A stretch of 64,000 nucleotides of DNA from a candidate division Zixibacteria bacterium RBG-1 (GTDB lineage Bacteria; Zixibacteria; MSB-5A5; DSPP01; RBG-1): NCBI GenBank assembly GCA_000447245.1, contig AUYT01000001.1, positions 1,482,001-1,546,000 of the forward strand, read 5' to 3'. The notes under the pieces are model-generated. The model was not told the origin of the DNA and made no database searches. It saw only the letters and a list, made by a program, of their open reading frames with translations. This document shows, piece by piece, positions 44,108 to 52,544 of the stretch (positions are counted from its first letter, which is position 1; the number at the start of each line of letters is the position of its first letter). A program made the translations under genes and the position numbers.

Positions 44108-45382
44108 GTGTCCTCCCACCAAGTAATTTCGCGCTTATTATCATTCTTAAGAAATCTTAACGAATCCATTAGGCAAGCTTTATCCTCTTTAAGAGCCAAT
44201 AAGCTCCGGGCTCTTTTGACCCTGGTGGGAGTGATTATCGGAGTGATGACCATTATTGCAGTGGTTTCCATTATCACCGGCATGAATAAATATGTGGCCG
44301 GACAGCTGGCTAGCTTAGGTCCCACCACTTTTTTTATTGATAAATGGGGGCTGGTGATGTCGGAGGACGAATGGTGGAAGGCCATGAAAAGAAAAGAGAT
44401 AAATTTGGATGATATGCGAGCGATTGCCTCAGGATGCCCATCCTGCGAGGAAGTGGGGGCTTTGGCCCAGACCAATCAGAAAGTAAAATACCGTAATCAA
44501 CATTTGAATGACGTGGAAGTCAAAGGGATTACTGCCAACATGGAAAAAATCACGGACATAATTACTGAATCAGGTTATTCCCCTACTGATTTTGATGTCG
44601 ACCACCACCGTCAGGTGGCTTTGATTGGCTGGGAGCTTAAAGATAAATTGTTCGGAGCCATTGACCCTCTCGGAAAAGAAATCAAGATTGGAGACGACTA
44701 TTTTACCGTGATAGGAGTTGCCAAAAAAAGAGGTTCCTTCTTGGGAGAAAACCAGGATAACTTTGTCCGAATTCCCATTACCACTTTTCATAAACTTTTT
44801 TATGAAAAGGGAGCCAGCTGGAATTACTGGTTTGCCATTTTTGTCAAAGCTAGTGATTATAAATCCGTTGAGAAAGCCCAAGATGAAGCCCGTTTGATTT
44901 TAAGAGCCAGAAGGCATCTTAAATATCATGATGCTGATGATTTTGGCATCAAATCTTCGGAGACATTTATGGATCTGTGGAAAAGTTTTACCTTCGCGGC
45001 TTTTTTTGTTATGATTGTCATTTCCTGCATTGCCCTATTGGTGGGGGGAATCGGCATTATGAACATCATGCTGGTTTCGGTCAGGGAGAGAACCAAAGAA
45101 ATCGGGATTAGAAAAGCCGTAGGAGCTAAAAGAAAAAATATTTTGTCTCAGTTTTTGGCCGAGTCCGCCACTATTTCAGTGGTGGGAGGAATTATAGGCA
45201 TTCTGGCCGGTTTTTCCATTGCCAAAATTATATCCATGACCGTCGGTCTGCCCTCCACGGTTTCAGCGGTGTCTGTCATAGCCGGAATTGTGATGTCTTT
45301 CTCGGTAGGAATGTTTTTTGGGGTCTACCCGGCCATGAAGGCGGCTAAAATGGACCCCATTGAAGCTTTGAGATATGAATAG
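44108..45382 (+). CDS. MacB-like ABC permease (FtsX domain), first
   Basis: 424 residues. One N-terminal membrane helix (RALLTLVGVIIGVMTIIAVV), a periplasmic MacB core domain (~65-285), and the FtsX three-helix C-terminus (LVGGIGIMNIMLVSVRERTKEIGIRKAVGAKR, ending DPIEALRYE). E. coli MacB fuses ATPase and permease; here they are separate genes. Start is GTG, 2 bp after the ATPase stop, without a Shine-Dalgarno. Paired with the next permease, they may form a heterodimer. Confidence 0.92.
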   Translation: MSSHQVISRLLSFLRNLNESIRQALSSLRANKLRALLTLVGVIIGVMTIIAVVSIITGMNKYVAGQLASLGPTTFFIDKWGLVMSEDEWWKAMKRKEINLDDMRAIASGCPSCEEVGALAQTNQKVKYRNQHLNDVEVKGITANMEKITDIITESGYSPTDFDVDHHRQVALIGWELKDKLFGAIDPLGKEIKIGDDYFTVIGVAKKRGSFLGENQDNFVRIPITTFHKLFYEKGASWNYWFAIFVKASDYKSVEKAQDEARLILRARRHLKYHDADDFGIKSSETFMDLWKSFTFAAFFVMIVISCIALLVGGIGIMNIMLVSVRERTKEIGIRKAVGAKRKNILSQFLAESATISVVGGIIGILAGFSIAKIISMTVGLPSTVSAVSVIAGIVMSFSVGMFFGVYPAMKAAKMDPIEALRYE

Positions 45383-45417
45383 TCCTTGGGTTTAAAATTC
45401 TCAATTTTTCATAAGAT

Positions 45418-46659
45418 ATGACCACTTCTGAAATCAAAGATGGAATTACCATGGCTTTTCAGGCTCTGGTTGCCAACAAGCTCAGGGCTTTTTTGACCAT
45501 CTTAGGGGTTTTAATCGGAGTGGCTTCGGTCATGGGAATGGTTTCGGTTATTCAGGGTTTGAACGACTCTATGGCCGGCCAGATCCAATCATTAGGGTCT
45601 AATATAATCTATGTTTCTAAAAATGAATTGGTCAGTTTTGGAAATTGGACCGAGGAGCAAAGAAACCGTCCCGGGATTACTTTAGAGGACGCCATCGCCA
45701 TTAAGGAACTGTGTCCCAGCGTGGGAGCAGTCTCCCCTGAAAATCATTACTGGAATCCGGAAGGAAACCAGGTTAAGTACCGCAATAATGAAGCCCGCCG
45801 GCCGGCCTTTGTGGGAGTGATGCCGGATTACGAGATAGTCAACAACTCTTTTGTGACCGAAGGAAGATTTTTCACCGAATCAGATGTGCATTTTAAGGCC
45901 TATGTATGTGTGATTGGGTATGATGTGAGAGAAGCTTTATTCTCAGAATCCGAGGACCCTATCAGCAAAGAAGTAACCGTCAATGGTGATAAATTTACCG
46001 TCGTAGGGGTGATGGAAAAAAAGAGAGCTTTTTTAGGAGAATCGCAGAACAACTTCGTGGTAATTCCTTACGGTGCTTTTAAAAAATTACACCCGGAAGA
46101 AATTGAATTATCTTTAGCAGTTCGTCCCGGAACTCCGAAGTTAATTGATAAAGCCATAGACGAAATCGAAGATGTAATGCGTCGGCGCAGAGGTGTGCCG
46201 GCTGATAAACCCAACAATTTTGCCGTTTCCACTCAGGAAGATTTGATGGATATTTACAAAAAAATTACCACCGCCATTTATGGGGTGATGGTGCTGATTT
46301 CTTCTATCGGACTTTTTGTAGGCGGAGTGGGAGTGATGAATATCATGCTGGTAACCGTGACAGAAAGAACCCGGGAAATCGGTATTAGAAAAGCGATTGG
46401 CGCTAAAAGGAGAAATATTCTCTGGCAGTTTTTGATTGAAGCCATGACCTTGACCGGGGTAGGGGGGCTTTTGGGAATAATCATCGGTATTCTGATTGGA
46501 CTAATAGTAAAAGTGGCTACTCCACTGCCGGCCAGCATCTCTTTATTCTGGGTCATTTTAAGTTTCAGTTTTGCGGTTGGAGTGGGCTTAATTTTCGGAA
46601 TTTATCCGGCTTACCGGGCCGCCAAGCTTGACCCTATCGTGGCTTTGCGCTATGAGTAA
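45418..46659 (+). CDS. MacB-like ABC permease (FtsX domain), second
   Basis: 413 residues with the same layout as the previous permease: N-terminal helix (RAFLTILGVLIGVASVMGMV), periplasmic domain, three C-terminal helices (VGGVGVMNIMLVTVTERTREIGIRKAIGAKR, ending DPIVALRYE). It shares the family motifs with the first permease but the periplasmic domains differ, so it is a paralogue and not a recent copy. Last gene of the Yip1/TolC/MacA/ATPase/permease operon. A heterodimeric exporter is inferred from the tandem arrangement. Confidence 0.92.
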   Translation: MTTSEIKDGITMAFQALVANKLRAFLTILGVLIGVASVMGMVSVIQGLNDSMAGQIQSLGSNIIYVSKNELVSFGNWTEEQRNRPGITLEDAIAIKELCPSVGAVSPENHYWNPEGNQVKYRNNEARRPAFVGVMPDYEIVNNSFVTEGRFFTESDVHFKAYVCVIGYDVREALFSESEDPISKEVTVNGDKFTVVGVMEKKRAFLGESQNNFVVIPYGAFKKLHPEEIELSLAVRPGTPKLIDKAIDEIEDVMRRRRGVPADKPNNFAVSTQEDLMDIYKKITTAIYGVMVLISSIGLFVGGVGVMNIMLVTVTERTREIGIRKAIGAKRRNILWQFLIEAMTLTGVGGLLGIIIGILIGLIVKVATPLPASISLFWVILSFSFAVGVGLIFGIYPAYRAAKLDPIVALRYE

Positions 46660-46745
46660 TCTTTCTGGATTCTCTTTCGAATTTTAACTTTTTCTAATTT
46701 TCTTTTCTTTTGCTCCCGTAATATATATAGAGATTATTTAAACTA

Positions 46746-46774
46746 TTGCCTTAATCCCGAATTTTTAATATATT
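46746..46774 (+). promoter_or_regulatory. Possible sigma-70 promoter before the first GWxTD gene
   Basis: TTGCCT (46746-46751), 17 nt, TATATT (46769-46774). The TTG start is at 46790 with GAGG at 46781-46784, which leaves a leader of only about 9 nt. Confidence 0.45.
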
Positions 46775-46789
46775 TATGACGAGGCAAAA

Positions 46790-48115
46790 TTGCTAAAATT
46801 GGCTAAAGCAAGTCTGGTTTTGCTGTTGTTAATTTACACGCTTGAGCCCAAACCTAGTCTGGGCCAGGTAGAGATGGATTTTAGCACAGCTTCTCCTCCT
46901 ACTCCTTTTCTGCTTGATTTTGCTGCTTTCAGACAAGAAAATTCAGACCAGGTCCGGCTGGAGGTTTATTACAAAATCTTCAACAACCACTTATCCTTTG
47001 TAAAAAAAGATGAAACTTTTGTGGCAGATTATGAGCTTCAGGTCAAAGTCTTGGGGAAAAACAAGCGCCAAATCAGCGGAAATAGTATCAGCGAAAAATT
47101 TACCGTCCCCTTCTACAAAGAGACCCTCTCCCCGGTTAATTTCATTATCAACCAGGTAGATTTACAGACACCCAGCGGAGAGTATAAATTAGAAGTAGCC
47201 CTGATTGACAAAAATTCCCATCAAACCAGCACCTTGAATTTCTCCCTGAAAATTCCGGATTACCGGGAAAAAAACTTGGCCCTTTCGGGCGTTGAATTTG
47301 GCCAGGAGGTTTCTGATTCTGCTTCGGGTACCAAATTCGACAAACAAGGTAAGAAGATTATCCCCAAGGTGGAGCGGCTTTTCGCCGGCGAAGACCAAAA
47401 GCTTTGGTTTTATTATGAAATTTACAAAAATAAACCCCATCCTGCTGAGCTGGAAGTTACTTATGAAATTATAGATTATTTACAGCGCCACATACATCAG
47501 GAATATGAAAAATTACAGCTGGAGCAACCCTCCCTTGGTATCTTTAAGTCTTTGAATCTGGAGAGTTTTTCACCTAACTCCTACACTTTGTTAATCCGTA
47601 TAAAGGAAAAAGGTGGCCAGAATGTGTCCCTCAAGGAGGATTTCAGAATTGAGTGGTCTCCGGTATTTTACGTCAAATCTGATTTTAAAACTGCGCTGGA
47701 GCATTTAAGGTATGTTGCCAATGAAGAGGAAATCAAAAAGTTAAAAAAAGCGCTCAAGGAAGAACAGGTGCAAAAATGGGAGGAGTTTTGGAAATCCAAA
47801 GACCCGGTCCCGGAAACTCCTTTAAATGAACTAAAAGAGCAGTATTATCAGAGACTGAAATATGCCAATGTGAAATTTAAGACCTACAGCAAGGAGGGCT
47901 GGAAAACCGATATGGGGATGGTGTATATTAAATATGGCCAGCCGGATGAAGTCGACCGCCACCCTTTTGACAGAGAGGAAAAAGCCTATCAAATCTGGCG
48001 CTATTATGAATTAAGAAGGATTTTTACTTTTGTGGATAATTTTGGAAACGGTGAATATGAACTGCAGTATCCGTACGATGGTGATATCCGGAAAATACCC
48101 CAGAGCCGGGATTGA
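46790..48115 (+). CDS. GWxTD domain-containing secreted protein, first
   Basis: 441 residues. Signal peptide ~1-25. Residues ~30-270 are beta-rich domains. The C-terminal GWxTD domain (~325-441) contains the motif GWKTDMGMVYIKYGQPDEVDRH and the aromatic-rich IWRYYELRRIFTFVDNFGNG. The domain is widespread in FCB and Acidobacteria-type genomes but has no known function. Start is TTG, close to the promoter. It follows the exporter operon and precedes a paralogous gene. Confidence 0.85.
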   Translation: MLKLAKASLVLLLLIYTLEPKPSLGQVEMDFSTASPPTPFLLDFAAFRQENSDQVRLEVYYKIFNNHLSFVKKDETFVADYELQVKVLGKNKRQISGNSISEKFTVPFYKETLSPVNFIINQVDLQTPSGEYKLEVALIDKNSHQTSTLNFSLKIPDYREKNLALSGVEFGQEVSDSASGTKFDKQGKKIIPKVERLFAGEDQKLWFYYEIYKNKPHPAELEVTYEIIDYLQRHIHQEYEKLQLEQPSLGIFKSLNLESFSPNSYTLLIRIKEKGGQNVSLKEDFRIEWSPVFYVKSDFKTALEHLRYVANEEEIKKLKKALKEEQVQKWEEFWKSKDPVPETPLNELKEQYYQRLKYANVKFKTYSKEGWKTDMGMVYIKYGQPDEVDRHPFDREEKAYQIWRYYELRRIFTFVDNFGNGEYELQYPYDGDIRKIPQSRD

Positions 48116-48173
48116 CAGATTGGTTGTATATTAAAGCATACCTTATTTCTTTTACAAAGTAGTTAGAATCTAT

Positions 48174-49592
48174 ATGCTTAAGAACCGGTGCTTGAAAATT
48201 ATTTTAAACCTAATCTTTGTTTTGCTTCCACTGGCCCAGGTCGGCTTAGCCCAAATTTCCACCTCTGATTCTTTGACCGTCTGGTTGGATTATGCCTGTT
48301 TCAAATTCAATCCGCAGCAGGATAGTCTTCTGGGCCCCGGACAAAAGCTGGCTTATGTGGAAATATATTATGCTTTAGACCGCTCCCAGTTAGATACATC
48401 CGCAGTCGAAGATATACATGCAATATTAAATTTATCTATGAAAATTGAAGACTTCCAGCAAAACAATATTGATTCTCTAAGCTGGACTGTAGGTTGTACT
48501 GTCTTCCCAACCGATGCTGCCCAAACTAATTTTATCCTCTATGACCTACAAGCCCTGCAACTTCTTGCTGGAGAATACATATTGAATTTTCAGGTAAATC
48601 AAGCCAACACCAGCAAAGTAGGCAGGCAAAAAATGACTTTAAAAGTCCCTGATTTTTCAGATCAACACTTAAAGCTTTCAGATATTCAACTAGCGTTAGG
48701 AGCCGACCCGGATACTTCCGAGAGCAAATTCGTCAAAGCCGGTAGAATGATTTTACCCAATGCTACTAAAATTTATGGAGCTACTTCTCCGGTGCTTTAT
48801 TTTTATAGTGAGGCCTACAATCTTTCACCTGGCTCAGCTGATAATACCTATAATGTGAGTTATTCTATTTTGGATTCATTAGGAAACATCTACAAAGAAT
48901 ATCCTTCCAGCAGTATTAAAAAACCCGGCTCTTCTTCGGTTATTTTGAGCGGCTTAAATATAAGCACTCTGCCTAATGGAAAATATCAGCTTCAGATTAA
49001 TTTAGAGGACCCCCTCTCTCACAGCAAAGCGACCGCCAAAAAAGAGTTCTGGGTCAGGAAAGAGACCCCGGCTACACAGCTAACTTCAGAGGAAAGATTC
49101 GTGCCTCAAAATGAGCAGGAAGCCGAAATAATCCGGGCTGAGCTAAGCTACATTGCTACCCAGGATGAGTTGAGAATGTATGACCAGCTGAATCTAACCG
49201 GGAAACAGTCCTTTGTAAAGGAATTTTGGAACAAGAAAGACCCAGACCCCTTGACCCCGGTCAATGAATTCAAAATTCAGTTCTATCAGAGAATCTTTGA
49301 AGCCAATCAGATGTTTGCCTCTCAGTCCGATGATAGGAAAACCGGCTGGAGGACCAATCAGGGGAGAATTTACGTGGTTTATGGTAAACCTGATTTTATC
49401 GAGAGACATCATTACACCCGCCAGGTTAAACCCTGGGAGAAATGGATTTATAATAATTTACAAGGGGGAGCGTACTTCATCTTTTCAGATGAAGACGGAT
49501 ACGGTGTTTTTCGTTTAGTGCATTCCACGGCCCGGGGCGAAAAAAATGACCCCGATTGGGAAAAAGCCCTGCAAGAGATAATAGAAGAATAG
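48174..49592 (+). CDS. GWxTD domain-containing secreted protein, second
   Basis: 472 residues, signal peptide ~1-27 (ending GLAQ). Same overall plan as the previous gene: beta-rich N-terminal half, then a C-terminal GWxTD domain. Here the motif is GWRTNQGRIYVVYGKPDFIERH, with Asn in place of the Asp that names the family. The two proteins are diverged paralogues 58 bp apart. No Shine-Dalgarno or promoter was clear for this gene, so it probably shares the first gene's message. Convergent with the anti-sigma gene. Confidence 0.85.
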   Translation: MLKNRCLKIILNLIFVLLPLAQVGLAQISTSDSLTVWLDYACFKFNPQQDSLLGPGQKLAYVEIYYALDRSQLDTSAVEDIHAILNLSMKIEDFQQNNIDSLSWTVGCTVFPTDAAQTNFILYDLQALQLLAGEYILNFQVNQANTSKVGRQKMTLKVPDFSDQHLKLSDIQLALGADPDTSESKFVKAGRMILPNATKIYGATSPVLYFYSEAYNLSPGSADNTYNVSYSILDSLGNIYKEYPSSSIKKPGSSSVILSGLNISTLPNGKYQLQINLEDPLSHSKATAKKEFWVRKETPATQLTSEERFVPQNEQEAEIIRAELSYIATQDELRMYDQLNLTGKQSFVKEFWNKKDPDPLTPVNEFKIQFYQRIFEANQMFASQSDDRKTGWRTNQGRIYVVYGKPDFIERHHYTRQVKPWEKWIYNNLQGGAYFIFSDEDGYGVFRLVHSTARGEKNDPDWEKALQEIIEE

Positions 49593-49710
49593 CTCGCTCT
49601 GAAATTTCCGCCATTAACCATTCCTTCTTTTATACCCGGTCTTTAGACAATCTTTAAAGAAAGTAATTATCTTGTTTCTCGACCTCAATAACATTAATTT
49701 TAAACTTTGA

Positions 49711-50208
49711 CTATCTATACTTAGGCCCGGACAGTAAACGGTCCAAAGTTGCCGTAACCAAGAGGGTCAAAACTGAAGAACCTATCAGCAGTACCCCTCC
49801 GTTCAGACTGGAAAGGCTGTTGCGCAGCCAGTCCTGCACGTCTGCCTTCAGGGAGGAGAAGGAAAATTTTGCTACCGTTTCTGCTATGATGCTGAAATCT
49901 ATGAAGAATATCATGACTCCCAGCAAAGCCGCAATTCCCACACTTCCTATGAAGACATCCGAGAATTTAAATCTGGCTCGGGCTTGTGCCAATTGTGGAA
50001 TTCGGGAGACTAGGTTTCGGGCGAAGTCAGTTGAAAGTTTAAATCCGGGGTCTCGTATTAACTCCGAATATAAGTTTTGGTAATACCGAAATGATTTGGT
50101 GCAGGCTTCACAGGATTTCAGGTGTTCTTCCAATGAATTCTTGGAGATAGAAGATTTTCCGTCCAGAAATTCCTGGATTTGTTCTTCGGTCCAATGGTTT
50201 ACTGCCAT
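49711..50208 (-). CDS. Anti-sigma factor with zinc-binding domain and membrane anchor
   Basis: 165 residues. N-terminal zinc anti-sigma motif HxxxCxxC (H29, C33, C36; LEEHLKSCEACTKSF). A first hydrophobic segment lies at ~86-108 (FIGSVGIAALLGVMIFFIDF) and a second at ~137-157. Such proteins hold the ECF sigma factor at the membrane and release it on signal. Its ATG overlaps the sigma gene's stop by 10 bp, the usual arrangement for a translationally coupled pair. Confidence 0.9.
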   Translation of the reverse strand: MAVNHWTEEQIQEFLDGKSSISKNSLEEHLKSCEACTKSFRYYQNLYSELIRDPGFKLSTDFARNLVSRIPQLAQARARFKFSDVFIGSVGIAALLGVMIFFIDFSIIAETVAKFSFSSLKADVQDWLRNSLSSLNGGVLLIGSSVLTLLVTATLDRLLSGPKYR

Positions 50209-50771
50209 ATATCCTCCACCTGGTATTTCGACAGGAGTCTGTCTTTCAAAAGCTTCCTGGCCCGGAAAAGATAGCTTTTAACGGTTCCTTCCGGCAAATT
50301 TAATATTTTTCCGATTTCATTATAACTCATCTGATCTAAATGGAACAAGGTTACGATTACCCTGAACTGCACCGGCAAATTATCAATCTCGGTTTTTAGC
50401 CTCTGGGAGATATCTTTCTCTTCCACCTTTTTATCCGGTTGAATATTTTCGGCTACCAGATGTCCCTCACTGTCATCCGCCAGTTCCAAATCATCTAAGG
50501 AAATCATTTTTTTCTGCCTCAAGTAGTTGATGGCCAGGTTATAAGCAATCTGGGCAATCCAGGTGGAGAGTTTGGCTTCGAATCTGAAATCGGACAAATT
50601 CTGATACACTTTTATGAAAACCTCCTGTGAAATATCCTCTCTGTCCTGCGGATTGGGTATCATTCTGAACACCACATGACTAACTAATGGTTTGTGCTCC
50701 TCGATTAAAGTTTCAAAGGCCTGGGCATCTCCGGACAAAATCAGCTTAACCAGTTTGCCAGTTTCAGTCAT
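50199..50771 (-). CDS. ECF-type RNA polymerase sigma factor
   Basis: 190 residues. Region 2 (FRMIPNPQDREDISQEVFIKVYQNL, STWIAQIAYNLAINYLRQKK) and region 4 (VQFRVIVTLFHLDQMSYNEIGKILNLPEGTVKSYLFRARKLL) are complete; a linker of ~40 residues separates them. Controlled by the overlapping anti-sigma factor. On the minus strand an AAC/GTCT pair sits just upstream, suggesting autoregulation, and a similar pair faces the divergent gene. Target genes probably include the two small membrane proteins. Confidence 0.93.
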   Translation of the reverse strand: MTETGKLVKLILSGDAQAFETLIEEHKPLVSHVVFRMIPNPQDREDISQEVFIKVYQNLSDFRFEAKLSTWIAQIAYNLAINYLRQKKMISLDDLELADDSEGHLVAENIQPDKKVEEKDISQRLKTEIDNLPVQFRVIVTLFHLDQMSYNEIGKILNLPEGTVKSYLFRARKLLKDRLLSKYQVEDIWQ

Positions 50772-50789
50772 TTTTTTGTCCTGTCAATT

Positions 50790-50817
50790 AGACCAGTTTG
50801 AACCTCTAAAAGTTGCA
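50790..50817 (-). promoter_or_regulatory. Putative ECF promoter of the sigma/anti-sigma operon
   Basis: On the minus strand TGCAAC (50817-50812) followed by TTTT, then GTCT (50793-50790) after 18 nt, matches the AAC / GTC pattern common in ECF promoters. The sigma gene begins at 50771. Confidence 0.55.
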
Positions 50818-50888
50818 GGTTGAAAGCCAATAAGATAAATTTAGGATGTGTCCAGTTGGTAAAAAATCTAAACAATTTTGGAGATTTG

Positions 50889-50915
50889 TGCAACCTTTTT
50901 TAAGCTGGCTTGTCT
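50889..50915 (+). promoter_or_regulatory. Putative ECF promoter of the divergent small membrane protein
   Basis: TGCAAC (50889-50894) followed by CTTTTTT, then GTCT (50912-50915) after 17 nt. The same two blocks occur upstream of the sigma gene on the opposite strand, so both genes are probably read by this sigma factor. GGAGGAAG (50931-50938) then precedes the ATG at 50945. Confidence 0.55.
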
Positions 50916-50944
50916 TTTCTAATAGAAACAGGAGGAAGAAAACA

Positions 50945-51169
50945 ATGTCCAACATAATTCAATTAGCCCTGGAAATTCTTATACCTATGGCCTTCTTTGC
51001 CAGCATAGTTTACCCTATCAAGATTATTTCGGACAACCGGGTCAAAAGGAAACTGATTGAAAAAGGAGTCAGCGCCAGTGAACTGAATTTTCTTTTGGCC
51101 AACAGATCGACCAGAGAATCAAATTCAGACCTAAAAAATAACCGTTCCAGAGTTTTTCTGGGAAGTTAA
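50945..51169 (+). CDS. Small membrane protein of the DUF6249-like type, first
   Basis: 74 residues from the ATG after GGAGGAAG; an upstream start at 50846 is rejected because it precedes the candidate ECF promoter. One hydrophobic segment (~5-27, QLALEILIPMAFFASIVY), then a short basic tail with KRKLIEKGVSASELNFLLA. This tail matches the next gene's KLIEKGLVDEKVKYLF, so they are related. Divergent from the ECF sigma factor. Function unknown; probably an inner-membrane stress effector. Confidence 0.75.
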   Translation: MSNIIQLALEILIPMAFFASIVYPIKIISDNRVKRKLIEKGVSASELNFLLANRSTRESNSDLKNNRSRVFLGS

Positions 51170-51236
51170 ATGTATTGTTTACCTATATCTTCTTTGGAAT
51201 TGATTAACTTTAAATAGAATAGAAAGGAGCCCCAAA

Positions 51237-51593
51237 ATGGAACATATGGTAGAAATTATAGTCCCTATAGCATCTTTTTTGTTTATCTTCTTAGTGGTAA
51301 AAGCTTTGTTCGATTATAGAACTAGACAAAAGCTAATCGAAAAAGGGCTGGTGGATGAAAAAGTAAAGTATCTGTTTGCGGAGCAGGTTGATTTTAAGTT
51401 TTTGAATTCTCTGAAATGGGGAATGGTTCTAATCGGTCTGGGATTGGCGGTTCTTTTAGGGGAACTGGTGGAGAGCGAAAGATCCGAGGAGATAACCATC
51501 GGCGCGATGTTTGTCTTTGCTGGTCTGGCTATGTTGATTCATTATGGTATTGCTAACCGCGTCAGCAAAAAGGCAAAAAGCAACGGCTCGTGA
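51237..51593 (+). CDS. Small membrane protein of the DUF6249-like type, second
   Basis: 118 residues. Hydrophobic N-terminal helix (~5-23), a basic loop with RQKLIEKGLVDEKVKYLF, then two more hydrophobic helices (~57-75 and ~82-104). The KLIEKG block is shared with the preceding gene, but this one has the additional helices. AAAGGAG precedes the ATG. Same orientation and 67 bp gap make co-expression with the first likely. Confidence 0.75.
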   Translation: MEHMVEIIVPIASFLFIFLVVKALFDYRTRQKLIEKGLVDEKVKYLFAEQVDFKFLNSLKWGMVLIGLGLAVLLGELVESERSEEITIGAMFVFAGLAMLIHYGIANRVSKKAKSNGS

Positions 51594-51660
51594 CAGCTAA
51601 TTATTGCCGGGGTTTCTGATTAAAGTTTTGCGAAGTAGAAGTTCCTCTCCTAAACAAAGT

Positions 51661-51685
51661 CGATGGGTGTGACAGACACTCATCG
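51661..51685. repeat. Ten-base-pair hairpin between the small membrane protein and natA
   Basis: CGATGGGTGT and ACACTCATCG pair over 10 bp (one G-U) with loop GACAG. No T tract follows. It resembles the other short GC-rich hairpins scattered in intergenic gaps here. No coding potential. Confidence 0.5.
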
Positions 51686-51723
51686 GCTGCTTTATTCATT
51701 TTCTGCCCGTTGTGTTAATCCAC

Positions 51724-51751
51724 TTGACACTTCAACTCTGACTTCTATTAT
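51724..51751 (+). promoter_or_regulatory. Sigma-70 promoter of the NatAB-type operon
   Basis: TTGACA (51724-51729), 16 nt, TATTAT (51746-51751). The ATG is at 51807, about 49 nt past the expected start site, with no clear Shine-Dalgarno. Confidence 0.7.
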
Positions 51752-51806
51752 TATTGCTTACGTTTAAAGCCGGAAATAGAAACTTTGGGTAATCCTTAAA
51801 CATTAA

Positions 51807-52544
51807 ATGATACAAACTTCCAATTTAACCAAAATCTTTGAGGATAAAAAACGGGGGAAAATTACTGCGGTTGACAATATAACTTTTTCCTGTAAGGCCG
51901 GTGAGGTTTTCGGACTTTTGGGTTTGAACGGAGCCGGCAAGACCACTACCCTGCGGCTTTTGGCCACCAGCTTAAAACCTACTTCCGGCACCGCTTCGGT
52001 TTCCGGTTTTGATATCGTAAAAGAACCTCAAAGAGTCAAAGAAAAAATCGGATTTCTGACCGGTGACACCGGGCTTTATGCCAGACTGACCGCCGAGGAA
52101 ACCATTACTTATTTCGCTCGGCTGTACGGTTTGCATAACAGTGACCTAGAAAAACGAAAAACGGAAATTATCAAGCTTTTAGATATGGAAGATTTTAAAA
52201 AAGGGCAAGTGGACAAATTATCCTTAGGCCAGAAGCAGAAAGTCTCCATTGCCCGCACCGTTATTCATAATCCGCCGGTTCTGATTTTAGATGAGCCGAC
52301 TGCCAGATTAGATGTCATTTCTGCCCGCAACATTGTGGAATTTATTAAAGAAGCCAAAAGAGCTGGCAAATGCATCATTTTTTCTACCCATATTATGCAC
52401 GAGGCGGCTAAACTTTGTGATGTGATTGCTATCATTCACAAAGGTAAAATCTTAGAAGCCGGAACCTTGCCCCAATTTCAAGAAAAATACAAAATACAAG
52501 AGCTGGATGACATTTTTGTTAAAATCGTAGAGGAAAAAAGATGA
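51807..52544 (+). CDS. NatA-type ABC transporter ATP-binding protein
   Basis: 245 residues. Walker A GLNGAGKTT, signature LSLGQKQK, Walker B VLILDEPTARLD and the H-switch IIFSTHIMHEA. The ATG...TGA overlap (ATGA) with the permease gene is typical of these pairs. NatA-type ATPases drive export of Na+ or drugs/peptides with an ABC-2 permease; the substrate here is unknown. Confidence 0.92.
   Translation: MIQTSNLTKIFEDKKRGKITAVDNITFSCKAGEVFGLLGLNGAGKTTTLRLLATSLKPTSGTASVSGFDIVKEPQRVKEKIGFLTGDTGLYARLTAEETITYFARLYGLHNSDLEKRKTEIIKLLDMEDFKKGQVDKLSLGQKQKVSIARTVIHNPPVLILDEPTARLDVISARNIVEFIKEAKRAGKCIIFSTHIMHEAAKLCDVIAIIHKGKILEAGTLPQFQEKYKIQELDDIFVKIVEEKR

Noticed and set aside
43422-46659. Calling the exporter a LolCDE lipoprotein-releasing system.
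   Set aside because: A MacA-like adaptor and a TolC-family gene lie directly upstream in the same operon, which fits MacAB-type export better.
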